Of a DNA stretch of 24,353 bases, positions 14,922 to 22,971 are shown piece by piece. Every line of letters starts with the position of its first letter. Position 1 is the stretch's first letter. The DNA is from Hepatobacter sp965661165. GTDB lineage: Bacteria > Pseudomonadota > Alphaproteobacteria > Holosporales > Hepatobacteraceae. Location: positions 1 through 24,353 of the forward strand of contig CBFICL010000019.1 of assembly GCA_965661165.1 (NCBI GenBank). The letters are read 5' to 3'. Below the pieces are notes generated by a model, which made no database searches, was not told the DNA's origin, and worked only from the letters and a program-made list of their open reading frames with translations. The position numbers and the translations under genes are program-made.

Positions 14922-15661
14922 GCCCGCGCATGCTGTTTTTGCTGGTGATAAGTGGCGCACGCGCGCACAAAATGCTGAAAAATCTTTTTGTCTGCGTCTG
15001 ACACCACATATTCTGGATGCCATTGAACACCCAAACAAAACGGATGATCGCTCAGTTCAATGCCTTCAATCACCCCATCAGAAGCTTTGGCATTGATCAC
15101 AACACCCGGTCCCACATCATGCACAGCCTGGTGATGGTGGCTGTTCACGGGGAAGGATTCGGTGTTAACGATGGCTTCAAGCTTTGTCCCGGCCACCACA
15201 TCCACCACATGGCTGGATTCGGTCGGGGGAGCGCTTTGCTCATGAGCCAGGGGGTGATCAATGTCATCTGGAATGTGTTGAAACAGCGTGCCGCCCAAGG
15301 CCACATTCAACACTTGCTCCCCCCCACAAATGCCAAAGATGGGCATCTTGAGGGTCAGGGCACTGCGCACGATGGCCAGTTCAAAAGAGGTGCGCGTGTG
15401 TCTGAGTTGCACCGAAGGATGCACGTCGTCTTGGCCGTATAACTTAGGTGAGACGTCACAATCACCGCCTGAAATAATCAATCCGTCAACGTGTTCTAGG
15501 TAGTCGCTAATCAGGTGGCTTTGATGGGGCAGGGCAATGGGTAATCCCCCGGCTTCTGTTAAGGCTTTAACATAGGCACTGCGCAAAGCATACCACGGAA
15601 ATTGGGAGTAGGATTTTTTCTCTTGTAAATCAAGTGTAATGCCAACCAAGGGGTGCGTCAT
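14918..15661 (-). CDS. class I glutamine amidotransferase-like hydrolase (peptidase C26, PuuD-like)
   Basis: The 247-residue product belongs to the peptidase C26 group, which includes gamma-glutamyl-GABA hydrolase PuuD. It shows the N-terminal PLVGITLD, the SGGDCDVSPKLYG motif near 64-76, the nucleophile Cys112 in GICGGEQVLN, and the His215/Glu217 pair in GVQWHPEY, completing the Cys-His-Glu triad; NSHHHQAV near 173-180 is also typical. It should cleave a gamma-glutamyl amide bond, but the natural substrate cannot be told and no polyamine catabolism genes are nearby, so the PuuD role is unproven. It overlaps both neighbours by ATGA (15658-15661 with the TlpA-like gene, 14918-14921 with tpiA), which indicates a compact, translationally coupled operon. 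Confidence 0.92.
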   Translation of the reverse strand: MTHPLVGITLDLQEKKSYSQFPWYALRSAYVKALTEAGGLPIALPHQSHLISDYLEHVDGLIISGGDCDVSPKLYGQDDVHPSVQLRHTRTSFELAIVRSALTLKMPIFGICGGEQVLNVALGGTLFQHIPDDIDHPLAHEQSAPPTESSHVVDVVAGTKLEAIVNTESFPVNSHHHQAVHDVGPGVVINAKASDGVIEGIELSDHPFCLGVQWHPEYVVSDADKKIFQHFVRACATYHQQKQHARA

Positions 15662-16275
15662 TGTTTCATGCGGTCCAAAAGGGTGTAGAGCGCTTCTTTT
15701 TCACTGGGTGCTTGCCAATTTTGAAACCCTTCTCTCTTTTCAAGAATACGATTTTTTTTGTCAAGAAACAGAACGGTTGGTGTGCCCGTGACCTTCAGTT
15801 CTGAAAAAACGTTGCCCTCCATATCATAATAGGGGGTGAGATGCGGAAAAAGCACCTGCCACGTGGGTTGGGTGTATGTATTTTTTTGAATCAACCGCGC
15901 AAGATAAACCACCGCATGCCCCCACAACACTTGAGGGCTGTTGACGTTGTGACTAATAAGGATGGGGATAATATCAATACCCTTTTCTTTGAAGTCCACG
16001 GCCATTTTGTTGCACATCATTAAAAATTTTAGGCAAGGTACACATCCTAATGTCCATAAAATAACAATTTTAGGCCTCTTAAACGAAGAGAGACGTACCA
16101 ATGTATCTGAGGATTCCTTTTTTCCAAAATCATGACGTGCTATGGTGATGTCGAAATGGGGCGATGTACGCAAAAGAGATTGGCTGCCCACCCACACAGT
16201 CACAAGCGTGCCTAGCACAACGAGACTGAGGGCCGTATACTTCACAAAAGGAGAAGAGAGAAAATGTCGTTTCAC
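15658..16275 (-). CDS. TlpA-like membrane-anchored thioredoxin-fold protein
   Basis: The 205-residue product has an N-terminal membrane anchor (about 11-31, hydrophobic TALSLVVLGTLVTVWVG), placing the rest in the periplasm. The thioredoxin fold is marked by VILWTLGCVPCLKF with redox Cys78 and Cys81 and by GTPTVLFLD with the cis-proline near 166. TlpA-type proteins reduce disulfides, often for cytochrome maturation or to protect periplasmic thiols. The active-site pair VP between the cysteines matches TlpA/ResA-like CxPC. The start is GTG at 16275 without a strong ribosome site. It heads an operon with the amidotransferase and tpiA, and lies divergent from the lptM-like gene at 16363. That pairing recalls the tlpA/argH-lptM-lysA neighbourhood of other Alphaproteobacteria. 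Confidence 0.9.
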   Translation of the reverse strand: MKRHFLSSPFVKYTALSLVVLGTLVTVWVGSQSLLRTSPHFDITIARHDFGKKESSDTLVRLSSFKRPKIVILWTLGCVPCLKFLMMCNKMAVDFKEKGIDIIPILISHNVNSPQVLWGHAVVYLARLIQKNTYTQPTWQVLFPHLTPYYDMEGNVFSELKVTGTPTVLFLDKKNRILEKREGFQNWQAPSEKEALYTLLDRMKQ

Positions 16276-16362
16276 AGATGCCGTGTGCAGGAAAAAGCCT
16301 TGATCGCAGACTACCCCAAGCGCCCCCCTTTTGCAAGGATCCCTTGCGCCTCTTTTATCGGT

Positions 16363-16470
16363 ATGTCGTTGGTTTTGCTTCTTCTGTGTGCATGTGGCCG
16401 AGAGGGGCCGCCTTCTGCGCCTGAAGGCAGTACGTTTCCAAGGCGCTATCCAAACGTGTCTCGGTCATAA
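16363..16470 (+). CDS. lptM: LptM-like small outer-membrane lipoprotein
   Basis: This 35-residue product reads MSLVLLLLCACGREGPPSAP and continues EGSTFPRRYP. The lipobox LCAC followed by GREGPP and a YP-containing tail is the hallmark of LptM (formerly YifL), a tiny lipoprotein that helps assemble the LptD/LptE lipopolysaccharide translocon in E. coli. The Cys at residue 10 would be lipidated. The open frame extends upstream to 16264, but ATG 16363 places the hydrophobic stretch directly at the N-terminus; it lacks the usual basic residue before it, so the true start is uncertain. The gene normally sits directly before lysA; here neither lysA nor argH is adjacent, and 270 bp without a recognised gene follow. 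Confidence 0.72.
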   Translation: MSLVLLLLCACGREGPPSAPEGSTFPRRYPNVSRS

Positions 16471-16741
16471 AGTACCCACACGCGCCCTGTCATCAAAAAC
16501 ACGGCTTGTAGGCTGAGATCCACAAAGAAGCAAGCCGCAGCAGGTCGCATGCCAAGAGGGCGCCTTATGCCAGGAAGCCCACAGAACACAAAGGGACAAC
16601 CACTTCATATTGCCAACGCACAGGAAAAAGGGAAGGGTGCCCACAAAAGGACATGCCCCCCGCACCTGCCAGCACGCGCAAAAGGAGTCATCCCCCTCCT
16701 GATAAATGATGTCTTACAGTAAGGAAAACGCGAAAGGTGGC
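16471..16741. other. intergenic region downstream of lptM without a recognised gene
   Basis: This is where lysA would be expected after lptM. Neither strand shows LysA similarity. A minus-strand frame (16465-16608) would encode a short hydrophobic peptide beginning MKWLSLCVLWASWHK, but it has no ribosome site and overlaps lptM antisense. The weak ACP terminator lies at 16680-16700. Confidence 0.4.
16680..16700 (-). terminator. weak candidate terminator after the ACP gene
   Basis: On the minus strand AGGAG (16700-16696) pairs with CTCCT (16687-16683) across an eight-base loop and is followed by TTT. The stem is only five pairs, so this is a weak call. It lies about 40 bp after the stop of the acyl carrier protein gene at 16742. 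Confidence 0.3.
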
Positions 16742-17002
16742 CTAGCCCTTGTGACGGTCAAGCTTTTTTTCGCTCATCTTTTTTTCGATAATTTTGACGG
16801 CATCATCAAGGGTTTTTATATTCTCAACCTCATCATCAAGGATGCGGATGCCAAACATCGTTTCCATTTCCAACGTAATCTCAGCCAAAGCCAAGCTATC
16901 TGCGTTAAGATCCTCAACAAACCTTGAGTCAGGTTTGATGTCATCTTCACTGCAGTTTAAATTATTAGCTAAGATGCTTTTGATCTGATCTTGCATATCC
17001 AT
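16742..17002 (-). CDS. acyl carrier protein
   Basis: ACP carries growing acyl chains on a 4'-phosphopantetheine arm. The 86-residue product has the four-helix ACP pattern and the modification site DSL with Ser36 in EDLNADSLALAEI, followed by FGIRILDDEVENIKTLDDAVKIIEKK. Length and acidic character (apart from a basic tail, KKMSEKKLDRHKG) fit. Usual AcpP has DSLDTVEL after the serine; DSLALAEI is divergent. The gene is not next to fabG or fabF, its normal partners, but 33 bp downstream of the MHS permease gene. It could be the only AcpP of the cell or a second, specialised ACP. An AGGG motif eight bases before the ATG supports the start; the ATG two codons later is an alternative. Confidence 0.92.
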   Translation of the reverse strand: MDMQDQIKSILANNLNCSEDDIKPDSRFVEDLNADSLALAEITLEMETMFGIRILDDEVENIKTLDDAVKIIEKKMSEKKLDRHKG

Positions 17003-17035
17003 AAGTTAACCCTATCCGTCGTTTTCCCAATTTTT

Positions 17036-18310
17036 TTAGTTTACAGGCTCAAAGTCAAGAGATTTGTTGTTCTCGTGTGATGAGTTGGCCCGGTTAGAGA
17101 TCCAGTAAATACCGATCAAAGCGCTTAAGCAGAGAAAGATAAGATAAAAAGCCGGCGCGATGGGTGACCCGATCACCTCTGTTAACTTGTTGGCGATTGC
17201 GGGCGTTGTGCCCCCTAAGAGGGCAGTGCCCAACGTCGTACTGAAGGCCACGGCTGAGTAGCGGCAATGGGTGGGAAAGAACGTAGAAATGTAGGGCATC
17301 GTACACGCCACCACAAGCGTGTTTCCTGTAGAGATCATCAGCATAAACGCATAGATGGCATAGACAGATTGATAATGAGATACTAGATAAAAACTTGGGA
17401 TGGCCATCACCGACATCCATGTGCAGCCCCAGATAATCTGACGTTTAAAGCCCGTACGATCGGCCAAACGTCCATAGATGACAATCATCATACTGTCAAA
17501 AATTAAGGTGCTCATGTTGAGCAAAAGACTTTCTGACGAGGTGTAGCCAAAGGTCTTAAACATCTGGTTACCAAACACGGTGACAAGATAAAGGGGCACA
17601 TAGTTAAGGCTGCTGATCAAAAGGGCCGTAAGCATTTCACCGCGATAGCGCCACAAAGCCAGTGTGGGCATGTTGGAAATTTGCTTTTTCTTCTTGGCTT
17701 CTTGGAAGTGCTCTGTTTCCTGCATATAGCGCCTGAGGAGAAAAATAACAAAAGCCGCCACCCCCCCAAAAATGAAAGGAATGCGCCACGCCTGGGCAGG
17801 CATACCCTGCATGGTGAGAAAAGCGCCCATACCGGTGGCAAGAACGGCGCCCATGCTGCCTGACGCAACCAAGATCCCCATTTTTTTGCCCAGCGTGCTG
17901 CTCTTGGTGTTATTTTCATAGGTGTAAACCGTCACACCTGAAAATTCAGCGCCATAGAAAAAACCTTGGGCAAGACGACACGCAATGAGCGTGACGGTTG
18001 CCCACATGCCAATTTCTGAATAAGTCGGCAGTACACCGATGACAAGGGTCGGCACACCCACCAAGGCCATGGATGCCAGAAGCGGCTTTTTGCGGCCAAA
18101 ACGGTCACCCAGAAAACCAAAAAAAATGGCCCCAAGGGGCCGCACAACAAACCCAGCAGCAAAAGCTAAGAACGACTGGGTTACCTGAGAAAAGGAGGGA
18201 GGAAAAAAATAAGGAGCTAAAATAACAGCATAAAAACCATAAATAGTTGCGTCGAAACATTCGACAACATGGCCGGCAATCAATGCATAATTAAGCTGCT
18301 TCTTCCTCAT
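17036..18310 (-). CDS. MFS transporter of the metabolite:H+ symporter (MHS/ProP-like) family
   Basis: The 424-residue product has about 12 membrane helices and the MFS loop motif GDRFGRKKPLL between helices 2 and 3; a second such motif, GRLADRTGFKRQ, follows helix 8. The N-terminus (HVVECFDATIYGFYAVILAP, then VVRPLGAIFFGFLGDR) is typical of the MHS family, which includes ProP (proline/betaine), citrate and alpha-ketoglutarate importers; Rickettsiales carry many ProP-like copies to draw metabolites from the host. The substrate cannot be told. Its ATG overlaps the end of the lysR gene by 20 bp and has a good AGG ribosome site seven bases before it, so the regulator and the transporter are cotranscribed and coupled. 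Confidence 0.93.
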   Translation of the reverse strand: MRKKQLNYALIAGHVVECFDATIYGFYAVILAPYFFPPSFSQVTQSFLAFAAGFVVRPLGAIFFGFLGDRFGRKKPLLASMALVGVPTLVIGVLPTYSEIGMWATVTLIACRLAQGFFYGAEFSGVTVYTYENNTKSSTLGKKMGILVASGSMGAVLATGMGAFLTMQGMPAQAWRIPFIFGGVAAFVIFLLRRYMQETEHFQEAKKKKQISNMPTLALWRYRGEMLTALLISSLNYVPLYLVTVFGNQMFKTFGYTSSESLLLNMSTLIFDSMMIVIYGRLADRTGFKRQIIWGCTWMSVMAIPSFYLVSHYQSVYAIYAFMLMISTGNTLVVACTMPYISTFFPTHCRYSAVAFSTTLGTALLGGTTPAIANKLTEVIGSPIAPAFYLIFLCLSALIGIYWISNRANSSHENNKSLDFEPVN

Positions 18311-19220
18311 TTTTAACCTCTATCCCTATATTTCTTAAATGATTCACAAAAAAGTTGTTAAATACTTGCACATTTCTTTCAAGTTTTCTACTTAAACCTT
18401 TTTTTGTTGAAAAGTGTACTTTAACTTCGGGGCCATTAATTTGGGGCAACACACGCACCAACTTTCCGTTATAAAAAATGTTGGCTTCCGTGGCGCTTGA
18501 GCAAATACCAATGCTTTCAATAGCGGCTCTATAAAGAGAGAGCGTGGAGTTAATGGTGACTTTGGGGTGTAGCTTGGGAAACCCAGGCCAACGACCTTTA
18601 AGATGCCAGTCAATTTCAGGGCAATAGCTGAACACATGTTCCCCATACCCAATCATGGAATGATTGACCAAATCCTCGGGCGTTTCTGGGACGCCGTGGT
18701 TCTCAAGATAATCCGGGCTGGCGAAAAGCCCCAGACAATAAGAGAGATGCCAATGGCGGAGCAGGAAGTCTTTATCAGCAATCGGCCTAAAAATGATGTC
18801 AGCAATCATTTCTGTGGCTGTGTCAATCATATCGCCCGCGATGATACGCAGCTTGATTTTAGGATAAAAAGCTTGAAACCCTTTGACACTGGGCATAACC
18901 CAGCTATTGGCCATAGATGACGTGGTGGCAATGATGATTTCCCCTTCAGGCTCATCAGATTCAGACGTTTGAGCCTGCGCCACGCCTTCTTCAAATAGCT
19001 TGATGAGGCGCTGGGCATAGGGCGCAAAATTTTTCCCTTCTTCTGTCAAAACATTATTTTGCTTTTTACGCAAAACCAGCTGAAGACCGGTCTCACGTTC
19101 CAAATCATTAATGCACGACCACAGGGTAGATCTGGGGATCCCTAGTTGGGTGTGAATGCCAAAATCACAGGCATTTTCTGAAAGACTGACAAAAGCTTTG
19201 AGGTTGCGAATATTGGGCAT
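18291..19220 (-). CDS. LysR-family transcriptional regulator
   Basis: The 309-residue product has the LysR layout: an N-terminal winged helix-turn-helix (about 1-60: LKAFVSLSENACDFGIHTQL, then GIPRSTLWSCINDLERETGL), a linker helix (60-90) and an effector-binding domain (about 95-295; EGEIIIATTSSMANSWVMPS starts it). It should bind DNA as a tetramer and sense a small ligand. Unusually for LysR regulators it is not divergent from its probable target: the MHS permease gene follows and overlaps it by 20 bp. An inverted repeat flanking its promoter region (CTATCTTA at 19224, TAAGATAG at 19271) could be its own operator. No ribosome site is evident before the ATG. Confidence 0.92.
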   Translation of the reverse strand: MPNIRNLKAFVSLSENACDFGIHTQLGIPRSTLWSCINDLERETGLQLVLRKKQNNVLTEEGKNFAPYAQRLIKLFEEGVAQAQTSESDEPEGEIIIATTSSMANSWVMPSVKGFQAFYPKIKLRIIAGDMIDTATEMIADIIFRPIADKDFLLRHWHLSYCLGLFASPDYLENHGVPETPEDLVNHSMIGYGEHVFSYCPEIDWHLKGRWPGFPKLHPKVTINSTLSLYRAAIESIGICSSATEANIFYNGKLVRVLPQINGPEVKVHFSTKKGLSRKLERNVQVFNNFFVNHLRNIGIEVKNEEEAA

Positions 19221-19223
19221 AGT

Positions 19224-19278
19224 CTATCTTAAATTTTATGAACTTTCTTATCCAAAAGCTAACATAAACGTAAGATAG
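19224..19278. promoter_or_regulatory. inverted repeat CTATCTTA-N39-TAAGATAG upstream of lysR
   Basis: Two perfect 8-bp inverted arms (19224-19231 and 19271-19278) flank the 58-bp gap between the end of the phosphohexomutase gene and the start of lysR. LysR proteins often bind two half-sites in their own promoter, so this is a reasonable candidate site. The left arm is only four bases from the lysR ATG; a role as transcript structure after the mutase gene is also possible. Confidence 0.35.
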
Positions 19279-20676
19279 TTAAAGGAAAAAATGGCCTTTA
19301 CATTCTTTTTGGATAAGGTCTTTAAAAAAAATCAGATGCTTTGTATAGTCGCCGTGCGTGCACCCTTCCCACCTCAGCACAAGGACGGGCTCTGTTTGCG
19401 AGGGTCTGACAATCCACCAATAATCTGGCGTGCATACCTTCAGTCCATCGCGGCGGTCGATATCTTTTTCATGGATAATATGGTTTTCCAAGGTCGCCAT
19501 AATGTTTTTTTGGGCATGATCTGACATGGGGATACGATATTCTGGGCTTGAAAAGCGTTGGGGGAGGTTTTGATGCCACACGGCAGGATCGATGTGTTTT
19601 TGTGCCATAATTTCAAGAAAGCGCAGGGCGGCATAAAACCCGTCATCAAATCCCAAAAAGCGGTCGCGGAAAAAGAAATGGCCACTCATTTCGCCGCCTA
19701 AGGAGGCCTCCTTCTCAGCCATCAGTGATTTGACATGCACATGCCCTGTTTTAGCAATGCACAGCTCACGCTTCTTTTGAAGAGGGCCCATCAACAGGGG
19801 ACTTGACTTGATGTCAACCACCACAGGGTGGCGCGCGTCTTCTTGAAAGGTGGCAAAAAACAGCAAAAGCTCATCACCTTCCCACACATGGCCACGCCCG
19901 TCCACCAGCACCATGCGGTCGCCATCCCCATCAAAAGCAATGCCTGCGTGTGCTTTAGTGGATGTGACCTTAGCGATCAGCTGATCAAGTGCCCCGGGCG
20001 CTGTGGGGTCAAAAGAACGCAGAGGCTGGGGCATGGGGTGATCATGCACACAGGTGTGGGTAAAAGGCAGGTGTTTTTGAATTAACGGGGCTAACAGTGC
20101 CGCAGGGCCAGAGCCAAAATCCCACACAATGTGAAGAGGCGCAGAAGCCTCCCACGCAAAACCCTTCAGTACATCGTGAACATAGGCATGGATGCAGGGG
20201 GCGTGGACTATCTTTCCTGTGGGCCTTGGGGGGTAGGCTAAAGATTGCTGAAGCTCTGTTTTCAGGGCCTGGAGGTCCTCACCAAAGAAGGGTTTCTTGC
20301 TTAAGGAAAGCTTGAGGCCATTGCAGTCAGGGGGCGTGTGTGATCCCGTGACCATCAGGCCGGCGTGGCACGATAGGTGGTGTTCGGCCCAATACACAAG
20401 GGGCGTTGTTACCATGCCCAACGCATGCACTGTGCACCCTGCCTCTTGCAGCCCATTCATTAGAGCCTGCGCCAGCGCGAAAGAGCTTTCCCGTGTATCC
20501 CACCCCACACACACAGAAGAGTCTGGGGCGAGGCGATATCCAAACGTGCGGCCGATGGCATGATAAAGCGCAGGGGTGAGTGTGTCTTTGACGGGGCCTC
20601 GGATATCATAAGTCCGAAAGACGTGGTCGGGGATATGGGGTTTGTCAGCTGCGTGCGGGTTGGCCGATGGGGACAT
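19279..20676 (-). CDS. phosphomannomutase/phosphoglucomutase
   Basis: This alpha-D-phosphohexomutase (ManB/AlgC type) interconverts hexose 1- and 6-phosphates, here most likely supplying glucose 1-phosphate to GalU. Of 465 residues, domain markers are FRTYDIRG (20-27), the phosphoserine loop TGSHTPPDCNG (Ser112; usual TGSHNPPxYNG), the metal loop DGDGDR (249-254), the sugar-binding GEMSGH (328-333), and the phosphate-binding RPSQTEP (424-430; usual RPSNTEP). Substitution of Asn by Thr or Gln in two loops is conservative. The start at 20676 lies 32 bp inside the end of ugd, and no other ATG preserves the N-terminal domain, so the genes overlap and are coupled. It is the last gene of the galU-ugd-pgm operon. 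Glucose versus mannose preference cannot be told. Confidence 0.93.
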   Translation of the reverse strand: MSPSANPHAADKPHIPDHVFRTYDIRGPVKDTLTPALYHAIGRTFGYRLAPDSSVCVGWDTRESSFALAQALMNGLQEAGCTVHALGMVTTPLVYWAEHHLSCHAGLMVTGSHTPPDCNGLKLSLSKKPFFGEDLQALKTELQQSLAYPPRPTGKIVHAPCIHAYVHDVLKGFAWEASAPLHIVWDFGSGPAALLAPLIQKHLPFTHTCVHDHPMPQPLRSFDPTAPGALDQLIAKVTSTKAHAGIAFDGDGDRMVLVDGRGHVWEGDELLLFFATFQEDARHPVVVDIKSSPLLMGPLQKKRELCIAKTGHVHVKSLMAEKEASLGGEMSGHFFFRDRFLGFDDGFYAALRFLEIMAQKHIDPAVWHQNLPQRFSSPEYRIPMSDHAQKNIMATLENHIIHEKDIDRRDGLKVCTPDYWWIVRPSQTEPVLVLRWEGCTHGDYTKHLIFFKDLIQKECKGHFFL

Positions 20677-21949
20677 AGAAAAACCCTTTTTCTTTCATGA
20701 GGGGCGCTTGATAAAGATTACGCAAATCAATGATGCACGGATGGGCGAGGGTTTGTTTAATCCGGTCAAGATCTACGTCCTGAAAGAGCGGCCATTCAGT
20801 CAGAATCACCAGGGCGTCTGCCCCTTGGGCGGCCTCATAAGGATCCGCACAGACTGTCAAGGCATCAAATTGGTTTTCAAGGTTTTTCTTGGCCTGTGGG
20901 TCAAAAAGAGCCAGGCGCGCGCCTTGTTTTTCAAGGTAGGAAAGAATGGTCATGGCCGGACTCTCGCGCAGATCGTCTGTATTGGCCTTAAAGGTGATGC
21001 CCCAGGCAGCTATTGTTTTGCCCCGTACGTCATGATTCATATGTGAGACAATGCGTTTGCCCATGGCCTCTTTTCTGCGAGTGTTGGCCTCAATGGCGGT
21101 GCGCACAAGGGATAAATCAACGCCATATTTTTGTGCAGTGGCATCAAGCGCGCGGGTGTCTTTGGGAAAGCAAGAGCCGCCAAAACCAGGACCAGGTTTC
21201 AAAAAATAGGGATTAATGCGGTGGTCAAGTCCAATGCCTCGGGCCACATCTTCCACATTACCCCCGGTTTGCTCGCAAAGATCGGCCACCTGATTGATAA
21301 ACGTGATTTTCATGGCCAAAAAACTGTTGGCGGCATATTTGATGGTTTCTGCCGTTTCAGGCTCTGTGGCCAGAAAGGGAACGTTTTGGTCAAGCAGGGG
21401 TTGGTAAAGTTGGCGCATCAGTGTTTCATCCTCTGGCACATGCACCCCCACCACCAAACGATCCGGTTTCATAAAATCGGGGATGGCTGAACCTTCGCGC
21501 AAAAACTCAGGGTTAGAGATCACGCCCACATCGGGTCGCCCCAGGCGCGCCAAGGCATTATGCACGCGCTTGTTGGTGCCAATGGGGACGGTGGATTTCA
21601 ACACAATCCGGGCGCCTTTTTTAAGCTGAGGTGCGAGGTCTTCCACCACCGCAAACACAGCGCTCACATCCGCATCTCCGGCAGGTGTCTCGGGTGTGCC
21701 CACCGCCAAAAAAACGGCATCAGCGTTGGCGACACAGGTGGTTTCATGGCTAAAAGAAAGGTGGGCTTTCACGGTGTCTGTGTGAAGCAGTTTTTCAAGG
21801 TCAGGCTCAAAAAAAGGCAGGCCGCCGCCCTTGAGGCGTTGAATGACGTCCACGTTTTTATCGATGCACGTGACATGGTGGCCAAAACTTGCAAAGCAAG
21901 CGCCTGAAATCAGTCCCACATATCCTGTGCCCACCACCGCAATATGCAT
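20645..21949 (-). CDS. ugd: UDP-glucose 6-dehydrogenase
   Basis: Ugd oxidises UDP-glucose to UDP-glucuronate with two NAD+, providing an acidic sugar for surface polysaccharide or lipid A modification. The 434 residues match the family's normal length. The NAD-binding start GTGYVGLISGACFA (7-20), SNPEFLREGSA (145-155), KYAANSFLA (204-212) and the catalytic Cys260 in GFGGSCFPKDT are all intact. An AAGGAGG ribosome site five bases before the ATG is near-perfect and lies in the last codons of galU; the two genes share one base (TAATG). The upstream gene makes its substrate, UDP-glucose, so the operon forms a direct pathway. Confidence 0.96.
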   Translation of the reverse strand: MHIAVVGTGYVGLISGACFASFGHHVTCIDKNVDVIQRLKGGGLPFFEPDLEKLLHTDTVKAHLSFSHETTCVANADAVFLAVGTPETPAGDADVSAVFAVVEDLAPQLKKGARIVLKSTVPIGTNKRVHNALARLGRPDVGVISNPEFLREGSAIPDFMKPDRLVVGVHVPEDETLMRQLYQPLLDQNVPFLATEPETAETIKYAANSFLAMKITFINQVADLCEQTGGNVEDVARGIGLDHRINPYFLKPGPGFGGSCFPKDTRALDATAQKYGVDLSLVRTAIEANTRRKEAMGKRIVSHMNHDVRGKTIAAWGITFKANTDDLRESPAMTILSYLEKQGARLALFDPQAKKNLENQFDALTVCADPYEAAQGADALVILTEWPLFQDVDLDRIKQTLAHPCIIDLRNLYQAPLMKEKGFFYVPIGQPARS

Positions 21950-22806
21950 TAGGCCTCCTTATTGTTAAGCAAAGGTGACATATCAGGCCGCTCGCGCGCC
22001 AGGGCCAGCGTGGCGCTCAGCATGCCCTTGAGGTGGCCACAATCAAAGCGATGCCCCGCTAACGGCAGACCAAACAAAGGCACCTCAGGAATCATGTGGC
22101 TCAACGTTTCGGTGATCTGAATTTCTTGCTCTGTGGTGTGGCGTTGGATGTGGGCATCCAGGTGATCTAGGCAGCGTGGATCCAGGATATAACGTCCCAA
22201 AATCGCTGTTTGAGAGGGTGCGCGCTCAGGTGAAGGCTTTTCCACAAGGTGGCGGATGTGCCAATCATGATCAGGGTCTTGGGTGCCTTGAATGATGCCA
22301 TATTTTTCTACATCTTCTGGCGGCACAGATTGAACACTGAGCCATTGCCCTCCCTTTTCTTTGTGTTTGGTCATCAGGCGACCTATTTCTGGTGTTTTCG
22401 ACACAATCAAGTCATCAGCTAAGATCACCGCAAAAGGTTCATCCAACACATGCCGGGCACACCAAATCGCATGCCCCAAGCCCAGAGGCACGGGTTGACG
22501 AATAAACACAAACGCCCCGGGCGCGATGCCTTCAATAGAAAGTTTGGCCAAGGCCTCTTGGTTGCCCCGCTGTTTGAGGGTGTGCTCGCATTCAAAAGCC
22601 CGATCAAAGTGATTTTCAATGGCGGTTTTGCCCTTGCCGGTAACAAAGATAAAACGCTCAATCCCCGCATCGCGTGCCTCTTCTACGGCATATTGAATGA
22701 GAGGCTTATCCAAGACAGGAAGCATCTCCTTGGGAATGGCTTTTGTGGCAGGTAAAAAGCGTGTTCCAAGGCCGCCAACAGGAAAAAGTGCTGTTTTGAC
22801 AGAAAT
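21949..22806 (-). CDS. galU: UTP-glucose-1-phosphate uridylyltransferase, apparent ATT start
   Basis: GalU makes UDP-glucose from UTP and glucose 1-phosphate. The first ATG in frame (22725) would give MLPVLDKPLIQYAVEEA and lose the nucleotide-binding loop. Upstream in the same frame, without a stop, is the full family N-terminus: VKTALFPVGGLGTRFLPATK, then AIPKEM. This frame is closed by TGA at 22825-22827, and between it and the motif there is no ATG, GTG, TTG or CTG. The only plausible starts are ATT at 22806 (ISVKTALF, 285 residues) or ATT at 22824 (291 residues); both give a normal family length. ATT is a rare but real start (infC, pcnB in E. coli). Alternatively a base error or a mutation has destroyed an ordinary start. 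Later motifs (LGLGHAIWCARHVL; PEVPLFGLPLAGHRFDCGHL) are intact. It is the first gene of the operon. Confidence 0.88.
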   Translation of the reverse strand: MSVKTALFPVGGLGTRFLPATKAIPKEMLPVLDKPLIQYAVEEARDAGIERFIFVTGKGKTAIENHFDRAFECEHTLKQRGNQEALAKLSIEGIAPGAFVFIRQPVPLGLGHAIWCARHVLDEPFAVILADDLIVSKTPEIGRLMTKHKEKGGQWLSVQSVPPEDVEKYGIIQGTQDPDHDWHIRHLVEKPSPERAPSQTAILGRYILDPRCLDHLDAHIQRHTTEQEIQITETLSHMIPEVPLFGLPLAGHRFDCGHLKGMLSATLALARERPDMSPLLNNKEA

Positions 22807-22971
22807 AGGAAAACTCGTCTCAATTCATCCAAAATGATGATACCAGCATAAAAAGCCTCTTGTGAAAGATCAAGGAAAAGAAGAGGACCGCGTTCAAAGA
22901 TTGACAGTTGGAACATCACCAAAATTCTGATAGAGAGATCACAGGATTGCTAAAAAGGGTTGTTGACACCA

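Noticed and set aside
16465..16665. Minus-strand frame with a hydrophobic MKWLSLCVLWASWHK start, suggesting a tiny exported protein
   Set aside because: No ribosome site, no mature domain, and it ends antisense to the recognisable lptM gene.
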